A stretch of DNA of 27,544 nucleotides from CAVDRM01 sp963626285. Its GTDB lineage: Bacteria; Bacillota; Clostridia; Christensenellales; Aristaeellaceae. The number at the start of each line of letters is the position of its first letter. Position 1 is the first letter of the stretch. The position numbers and the translations under genes are program-made. The notes under the pieces were generated by a model. It ran no database searches. It was not told the DNA's origin and was given only the letters and a program-made list of their open reading frames with translations. This document shows positions 22,631 through 27,544 of this stretch, piece after piece. The stretch covers positions 1 through 27,544 of the forward strand of contig CAVFWQ010000012.1 of the NCBI GenBank assembly GCA_963626285.1. The letters are read 5' to 3'.

Positions 22631-23673
22631 CCAAGCATTGCTTTTTGGAAAGCCTGAAGGAGCAGCTCAGCTTCATGAAGCCTGAGGATGCGGAGGAAAC
22701 GCTGAATTATTATGCCGAAATGATTGACGACCGCGTAGAGGACGGCTGTGAGGAAGAAAAGGCCGTCGGGCAAATCGAAAACCCGGAAGTGATTGCCGAA
22801 CACTTACGCGAAATGATGAATGCCGATGAGCGGGAAAACACAAAGCCCTGTCAAAAGAGCGCCGTTCAAACGGACTGGCAGATGCACTCGGAAACCCGCA
22901 CGGCGGACGAAATTCACGAAATCGAATTGAATGCCTTCGACCTGCCCGTCCGCATCGTGCGCGGAGAGCAGGACATCACCCTCACCTATTTCAGCAGCGA
23001 TGAGATGCCTTATACGGCGAATGTTGAAAACGGAAAGCTGACGCTCATCGCGCCAACGCACGGACAGCCGAAGCAAACTTTCGGCGGCTTTTTCGGCGGG
23101 CTAAGCGGGCTGCTGAGCGGGCATTCCGCATACCGCGGCAGCACGGACGGCATCTATGTCAAGCTGGCCGTTCCCGATTCCTTCATCGGCTGCATTTCCG
23201 CAAACGGCACGAACGGCCGGATTCATGTGAGCGATTTGCACTGCCGTGCCGACATCAAAATGCGGACGACCAACGCCCGTATCACGGCCGAAAACTGCGA
23301 TGCGAATCAGCTGTCGCTGACGACCTCCAATGCGCGGGTCACGCTCGAAAATGTTCGGATAGAGAGTGAAGTCAGGGTCAAAAGCACCAACGGCCGCATC
23401 GAAGCAAAGGGCGTCCTCGCGCCGAGCCTGCTTGCGCTGGAGACCTCCAACGGGGCGATCCGCACGGAGGACTGCGTATCTGACGAAATCAATATCAGAA
23501 CATCGAATGCGTCCGTCAGCGGCAGGCTGAGCGGCAGCATGGCGGACTACGACATCGAAAGTCATGCCGTCAATGCCGAAAACGAGCTGGGAACGCATCC
23601 GAGGCGCGATGCACAAAAGCGCCTGCGCGTTTCGACCGCCAATGCGCGGATTCATTTTGAATTCACCGAATAA
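22627..23673 (+). CDS. HAAS (DUF1700)-toast-rack (DUF4097) protein without membrane segment
   Basis: Residues 1-65 form a helical HAAS/DUF1700 domain with the usual pattern (FLESLKEQL, AEETLNYYAEMIDDR, ENPEVIAEHLREM). Residues about 95-348 form a DUF4097 toast-rack beta-repeat region. A ladder of T/S-N-G/A-x-I/V turns occurs at 195, 215, 234, 254, 274, 293 and 338, spaced 19-20 residues except the last. A glycine-rich patch lies at 153-166. Proteins of this kind usually have membrane helices between the two domains; I see none here, nor a signal peptide, so it looks cytoplasmic. It is co-translated with padR. Families with these domains are associated with Psp/Lia-type envelope stress systems; a sensing role here is inferred. 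Confidence 0.85.
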   Translation: MTKHCFLESLKEQLSFMKPEDAEETLNYYAEMIDDRVEDGCEEEKAVGQIENPEVIAEHLREMMNADERENTKPCQKSAVQTDWQMHSETRTADEIHEIELNAFDLPVRIVRGEQDITLTYFSSDEMPYTANVENGKLTLIAPTHGQPKQTFGGFFGGLSGLLSGHSAYRGSTDGIYVKLAVPDSFIGCISANGTNGRIHVSDLHCRADIKMRTTNARITAENCDANQLSLTTSNARVTLENVRIESEVRVKSTNGRIEAKGVLAPSLLALETSNGAIRTEDCVSDEINIRTSNASVSGRLSGSMADYDIESHAVNAENELGTHPRRDAQKRLRVSTANARIHFEFTE

Positions 23674-23688
23674 GCAGCGGCAAACCGA

Positions 23689-23951
23689 AAGAGAGCACAG
23701 TGCAGCTCTCTTCAGACTGTCGAACAAATCCGCAGACATTTTTGGGGATGCATGAAGGGGCCGCAGCCCCTTCATTTGTATCGTATCGACAGGCTTTGCC
23801 GGTCGTGCGGGGCGATTTTTCGGAGCGTCAGCGCAGAAAAATCATTTCCGCAGCCTTGCCATGCAGGATGAAGCACTTCATCCTGCATGGAGCGTGTCAA
23901 AAACGGAGTTTTTTGACACTCAGAAGAGAGTACGGCGCAACTCTCTTTTTT
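23689..23951. repeat. Palindromic element, copy B (hairpin mosaic)
   Basis: The non-coding region between the toast-rack gene and tldD is packed with hairpins: 23689-23712 (8-bp stem), 23752-23775 (10 bp, loop CGCA), 23787-23805 (8 bp, one mismatch), GATTTTTC/GAAAAATC (23814-23843), 23859-23890 (perfect 15-bp stem, loop CA), 23894-23919 (10 bp) and 23924-23947 (terminator). The linkers ATTTCCGCAGC before the 15-bp stem and CTCAGAAGAG after the GTGTCAAAAA stem match those of copy A at 12151-12241. No convincing open frame lies within it. Confidence 0.75.
23924..23951 (+). terminator. Intrinsic terminator of the padR operon
   Basis: AAGAGAGT (23924-23931) and ACTCTCTT (23940-23947) pair around an 8-nt loop and run into a T-tract to 23951. 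It would end the padR/toast-rack transcript just before the tldD promoter. Confidence 0.75.
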
Positions 23952-23985
23952 GCCTTCTTCCGCCCTGTACTTTTTTCGTTTTTCG

Positions 23986-23994
23986 TGATACAAT
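23986..23994 (+). promoter_or_regulatory. Extended -10 promoter of tldD
   Basis: TGATACAAT is an extended -10 element, with only a weak -35 (TGTACT at 23966-23971, 17 nt upstream). The start would be near 24001, about 48 nt before the ATG. Confidence 0.5.
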
Positions 23995-24048
23995 GCGTTG
24001 CGGAACATTTACCCTTGCGTTCCGTCGAACAACATGTAGGAGGCGTTT

Positions 24049-25428
24049 ATGCTGGACAAGCAGACGGCGTTTGACGTAATCGTCGAAGCGCTCAAGACCG
24101 GCGGCGATTTTGCCGAAATTTTTCTGGAGGACAGGCTCAACCATTCCCTGACCATGCGTTCCGGCGTTGTCGAGGCCGTCGGCAACGGGCGGATGCACGG
24201 TGCGGGCGTCCGCGTGTTTTCGGGGCTGCGCGGCGTTTATATCTATACCAACGATACCTCCCGCGAAGGGCTCTTGGCCTGCGCCCGCCGTGCGGCCGCG
24301 GCGATTCACGGGGACAGCATCCTCACCCCCGCGATGCTGACGGAGGAAAAGGTGCAAAACATTCACGAATTCAAGCTCATGCCCTCGGACGTCAAGGGCG
24401 CCCGCAAGGTGGAAAAAATGCGGGCGGCGCAGAACGTTCTTAAGCAGTACCCCGATGTTAAGCAGGGAACCATCCGTTATAACGACAGCGAGCAGCGCGT
24501 GTGGATTGCCAATTCCGACGGTCTGTTCAAGCATGACCTGCGCGTATACTCCCGCTTTGCCGTTACCGCCGTGGCCAGCGACGGCAAGGAAAATCAGATC
24601 GGCTACCGCGCCCCCGGCGCGCTGCGCGGGTTTGAGCTGTTTGATACGACGGTCGACCCGGAACGCTGCGCCCGTGAAGCGGCGGATGAAGCCGTTGAAA
24701 TGCTCAAAGCGCCCTTCTGTCCTGCGGGCGTGATGCCGGTCGTCATCGGCAACGGCTTTGGCGGCGTGATTTTCCACGAAGCCTGCGGCCATTCCTTAGA
24801 AGCGACCTCCGTGGCCATCGGCAACAGCGAATTCTGCGGAAAGCTGGGGCAGAAAATCGCCTCCGACAAGGTGACGGCGATTGACGACGGCACCATCCCG
24901 AACGAATGGGGCAGCGAAAACATTGATGACGAGGGAACGCCGACCAATAAGCTGGTGCTGATTGAAAACGGCATCCTCAAGAATTATATGATTGACAAGC
25001 TCAACGCCCGCCGCATGGAGATGCCCATCACCGGCAGCGCCCGCCGTGAAAGCTATGAATATGCCCCGACCTCCCGCATGCGCAGCACCTACATTGCCGC
25101 CGGCGAGGATGACGACGATGAGATGATCGCCACGATGGGCGACGGCCTGTACGCGGCCGAAATGGGCGGCGGCTCCGTCAACCCCATGACCGGCGAATTC
25201 AACTTTTCCGTCAATCGCGGATATCTGGTCAAGGACGGCAAAATCGCACATCCCGTGCGCGGTGCTTCCCTCATCGGCCACGGCGGAGAAATCCTGCCAA
25301 AGATTGACCGTGTCGGCAGGCACGTTCAGCTTGCGCAGGGCATGTGCGGCTCCGCGTCCGGCAGTGTCCCCGTCAATGTCGGCCAGCCGCGCATCCGCGT
25401 TTCGTCCATCACCGTCGGCGGCCGCTAA
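24049..25428 (+). CDS. tldD: Metalloprotease TldD
   Basis: TldD is the catalytic subunit of the TldD/TldE heterodimeric protease, which in Escherichia coli trims unfolded peptides, removes the microcin B17 leader and degrades the CcdA antitoxin. The 459-aa protein has the zinc motif HEACGH at 243-248, followed by a Ser-Leu-Glu, and the conserved C-terminal MCGSASGSVPVNVGQP segment with its cysteine. AGGAGG lies 5 nt before the ATG. tldE follows after 15 nt, so the pair is co-expressed. No RiPP precursor or modification enzyme is visible in the window, so the substrate here is unknown. Confidence 0.95.
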   Translation: MLDKQTAFDVIVEALKTGGDFAEIFLEDRLNHSLTMRSGVVEAVGNGRMHGAGVRVFSGLRGVYIYTNDTSREGLLACARRAAAAIHGDSILTPAMLTEEKVQNIHEFKLMPSDVKGARKVEKMRAAQNVLKQYPDVKQGTIRYNDSEQRVWIANSDGLFKHDLRVYSRFAVTAVASDGKENQIGYRAPGALRGFELFDTTVDPERCAREAADEAVEMLKAPFCPAGVMPVVIGNGFGGVIFHEACGHSLEATSVAIGNSEFCGKLGQKIASDKVTAIDDGTIPNEWGSENIDDEGTPTNKLVLIENGILKNYMIDKLNARRMEMPITGSARRESYEYAPTSRMRSTYIAAGEDDDDEMIATMGDGLYAAEMGGGSVNPMTGEFNFSVNRGYLVKDGKIAHPVRGASLIGHGGEILPKIDRVGRHVQLAQGMCGSASGSVPVNVGQPRIRVSSITVGGR

Positions 25429-25443
25429 AGGAGGAAAAAGCAG

Positions 25444-26787
25444 ATGGATATGAATGTGTTTATCGACCGCGTTTTGGATGCAGCCAAGGCAGCCGGTTTT
25501 GAGCAGGCGGAGGTTTACTATAACGGCAGGAACAGCTTCATCGCGTCCTGCGTCAAGGGCGAAATCGCCGAATATTCCGTCAACAGCACGGGCGGGCTGT
25601 CCCTGCGCGGCCTGTGGAAGGGCAAAATGGGCTATGCCTCCACGGAAGCCTTCGATGATGAGGCCGTTTCCCAGCTTGTGAACGGCGTTCGGGAAAGCGC
25701 AGAGCTTATCGAGGATGAATCCGTTCAGGAAATCTTTGCAGGCAGCCCGCACTACGAAGCGGTGGACAGCTACAATGCCGCGCTGGATGACGTGGATGAA
25801 AAGGACAAGCTGGCGCTGGCGCTTGAGCTTGAAAAGGAAGCGCTCCGCATGGACGAGCGCATTTCTCAGGTGGGTCACGCGAACGTAGTATCGGAAAGCG
25901 GCCTCACGCTGCTTAAAAACACCTACGGTCTCTCGCTGTCCCATCGGGATAATATGGCCTTTGCCTATGTGGATGCCGTTGCCCGCAAGGAAAATCATGT
26001 CTCCAACGAGTATGCGCTGAAAATCGTGCATGACTTTTCCGAGCTGGACGCCCACGCCGTTGCAAAGAAGGCCGTAGACAGCACCCTGTTCATGCTGGAT
26101 GCCGCGCCCGTGAAGAGCGGCACCTACCGCACTCTCTTTGAGCCGACGGCGGTCGTCAGCTTTTTGAGCGCGTTCTGCGGCGTCTTCTCCGCCGAAAACG
26201 CGCAGCAGGGTCTGTCGCTTCTGCTGAATAAGGAGGGTGAGACCATTGCCGCGCCGTGCGTCACCCTGTGTGATGACCCGCTTCTCCCGAACGGCTTTGC
26301 GTCCCGCCCGTTTGATGCGGAGGGCGTGGCCGCCTTTAAGAAGAATATCATCGAAAACGGCGTGCTGAAAACGCTCCTGCACAACCTGAAGACTGCCCGC
26401 AAAGCAGGGGTTCAGACCACCGGCAACGCCAGCCGCTCCAGCTATTCCACCGCCGTGAGCATCGGGCCGTTCAACCTCTATTTTGTCCCCGGCGCACAGT
26501 CCAAGGAGCAGCTCACGCAAGCCATGGGCGAGGGTCTGGTGATTACAGACGTCAGCGGCCTCCATGCGGGCGCGAATGCCATCAGCGGCGACTTTTCCCT
26601 GATTGCCAAGGGCTATACCGTGAAGAACGGCAAAAAGGACGCGCCGGTCGAGCAGATCACCGTGGCGGGCAATTTCTACCAGCTCTTAAAGGGCATCCGC
26701 GCCGTCGGCAGCGACCTCACCTTCCCGCAGGGCAGCATGGGCTCTCCGACGCTGGATGTCGGCGAGATTTCCGTGGCGGGCGCATAA
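25444..26787 (+). CDS. tldE: TldE/PmbA family protease partner
   Basis: The 447-aa protein is the non-catalytic homologue of TldD and forms the closed chamber with it. It shares the overall fold (EQAEVYYNGRNSF near the start, GLSLRGLWKGKMGYAST, and the C-terminal VTDVSGLHAGANAISGDFS with GSDLTFPQGSMGSPTLDV) but lacks an HExxxH motif, as expected for TldE. AAAGGAGG lies 9 nt before the first ATG; a second ATG two codons on is a less well spaced alternative. It is followed after 15 nt by the PHP gene. Confidence 0.95.
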   Translation: MDMNVFIDRVLDAAKAAGFEQAEVYYNGRNSFIASCVKGEIAEYSVNSTGGLSLRGLWKGKMGYASTEAFDDEAVSQLVNGVRESAELIEDESVQEIFAGSPHYEAVDSYNAALDDVDEKDKLALALELEKEALRMDERISQVGHANVVSESGLTLLKNTYGLSLSHRDNMAFAYVDAVARKENHVSNEYALKIVHDFSELDAHAVAKKAVDSTLFMLDAAPVKSGTYRTLFEPTAVVSFLSAFCGVFSAENAQQGLSLLLNKEGETIAAPCVTLCDDPLLPNGFASRPFDAEGVAAFKKNIIENGVLKTLLHNLKTARKAGVQTTGNASRSSYSTAVSIGPFNLYFVPGAQSKEQLTQAMGEGLVITDVSGLHAGANAISGDFSLIAKGYTVKNGKKDAPVEQITVAGNFYQLLKGIRAVGSDLTFPQGSMGSPTLDVGEISVAGA

Positions 26788-26802
26788 GGAAGGTGTTTGG
26801 CG

Positions 26803-27516
26803 ATGTATAAATACGAGCTGCATCTGCACACGAGCGAAACCAGCCGCTGCGGGCAGTCGACCGCCTACGACATGGTGAAGGCATATAAAGACAAGGGCTT
26901 TTCCGGCGTGGTGGTGACCGACCACTTTGTGAACGGCTATTCCTATTCCGCCTTTCCCAAAACATGGAAGGAAAAAATGGATGCCTATCTGAAGGGCTAT
27001 CACGCGGCGAAAAAGGCCGGCGAGGAGCTGGGCATTGACGTTTTCCTCGGCTGGGAATACACCTATCGGGGCAATAACGCCGAGGACTATCTGACGCTGG
27101 CGCTGGATGAAGACTTTCTGTACAACAAGGCGGTCGACTGCGACAAATGGACGATTGAGCAGTACGCCAAGGCCGTTCACGACGCGGGCGGCTTCATCAT
27201 TCGGGCGCACCCCTACCGCCGCGCCGACTACATCCCCACGGGCTGCATCGAGCGGGAGGGCATTGCGGATGCCATCGAGGTCTACAACGGCGGCAATCCC
27301 GCCGGAACGGACTATGATGACAAGGCGCTGGCCTATGCGCAGGCGCACGGTCACCCGATGGTCGCCGGTTCGGATACGCACCATGTCATCACGACGGGCG
27401 TCGGCTGCGTCGGCTTTGACGAAAAGCCGGTGGACTGCCGCGAGCTGTGCGAAATGATAAGGCAGGGCAAGGCGCATATCCTGCGCGCCCCGAAAGTTCC
27501 AACGCCCACGAAATAA
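26803..27516 (+). CDS. PHP-domain phosphoesterase
   Basis: The 237-aa protein is a stand-alone PHP metallo-phosphoesterase. Its predicted metal ligands are in ELHLHTSETS at the start, VTDHF near 38-42, a glutamate in GWEYT near 85, AHPYR near 140, and AGSDTHH near 187. The fold is complete and the length is usual. The frame also allows a TTG at 26797, but AAGGAAGG is well placed (9 nt) only for ATG 26803. Relatives include histidinol-phosphate phosphatases and nucleic-acid or nucleotide phosphoesterases; I cannot tell the substrate. Its place directly behind tldDE suggests co-transcription, not necessarily shared function. Confidence 0.9.
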   Translation: MYKYELHLHTSETSRCGQSTAYDMVKAYKDKGFSGVVVTDHFVNGYSYSAFPKTWKEKMDAYLKGYHAAKKAGEELGIDVFLGWEYTYRGNNAEDYLTLALDEDFLYNKAVDCDKWTIEQYAKAVHDAGGFIIRAHPYRRADYIPTGCIEREGIADAIEVYNGGNPAGTDYDDKALAYAQAHGHPMVAGSDTHHVITTGVGCVGFDEKPVDCRELCEMIRQGKAHILRAPKVPTPTK

Positions 27517-27544
27517 CAAAGGGCTGTGAAGATGCATTTTTGTT

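Noticed and set aside
23700..24074. Open frame through the palindromic region before tldD
   Set aside because: It runs through perfect hairpins and the terminator, ends inside tldD, and shows no protein-like pattern.
24796..26565. 589-codon minus-strand frame across tldD and tldE
   Set aside because: Antisense to both genes and crossing their junction; no ribosome binding site and composition typical of a shadow.

Overview
The window looks like a chromosomal segment of an anaerobic Clostridia-type Firmicute, probably a gut lineage assembled from metagenomic data. The reasons are a Gram-positive type PolC, the rimP-nusA-ylxR-ylxQ-infB-rbfA-nrnA-truB and frr-uppS-cdsA-dxr-rseP-ispG-polC gene orders, a PadR/DUF1700/DUF4097 operon, AGGAGG ribosome binding sites, and a run of N bases that marks a scaffold join. 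Genus-level placement is not possible from what I can see. Coding sequence is fairly GC-rich. The sugar-transport cassette at the left end looks more AT-rich, especially in its control region.

Layout. (1) 1-3933, plus strand: a carbohydrate ABC transporter (binding protein, MalF-like permease broken by a 10-N gap, MalG-like permease with an N-terminal membrane extension) with its own promoter and terminator and no ATPase gene; a second promoter points leftward out of the window. (2) 3945-11842, minus strand: the transcription/translation operon rimP, nusA, ylxR (rnpM), ylxQ, infB, rbfA, nrnA, truB, behind one strong promoter and a leader of about 230 nt. (3) 11877-12231, minus: a lone CopZ-like metallochaperone and a cluster of palindromes wedged between polC and rimP. 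(4) 12232-22131, minus: frr, an unknown 72-codon gene, uppS, cdsA, dxr, rseP, ispG and polC, mostly overlapping or nearly so, behind one promoter. This set combines ribosome recycling, isoprenoid (MEP) and undecaprenyl/phospholipid precursor synthesis, intramembrane proteolysis and replication. (5) 22202-23673, plus: a PadR regulator and a HAAS/toast-rack protein behind a perfect-consensus promoter that overlaps an inverted repeat. (6) 23689-23951: a non-coding mosaic of hairpins ending in an intrinsic terminator and sharing modules with the cluster at 12151-12241. (7) 23986-27516, plus: tldD, tldE and a PHP-domain phosphoesterase.

Most genes are ordinary housekeeping genes. The least explained items are the modular palindromic element seen twice, the translationally coupled 72-aa gene between frr and uppS, the toast-rack protein without a membrane segment, and the copZ/palindrome insertion into an otherwise conserved gene neighbourhood. 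I saw no rRNA, tRNA, CRISPR array, insertion sequence or prophage gene.
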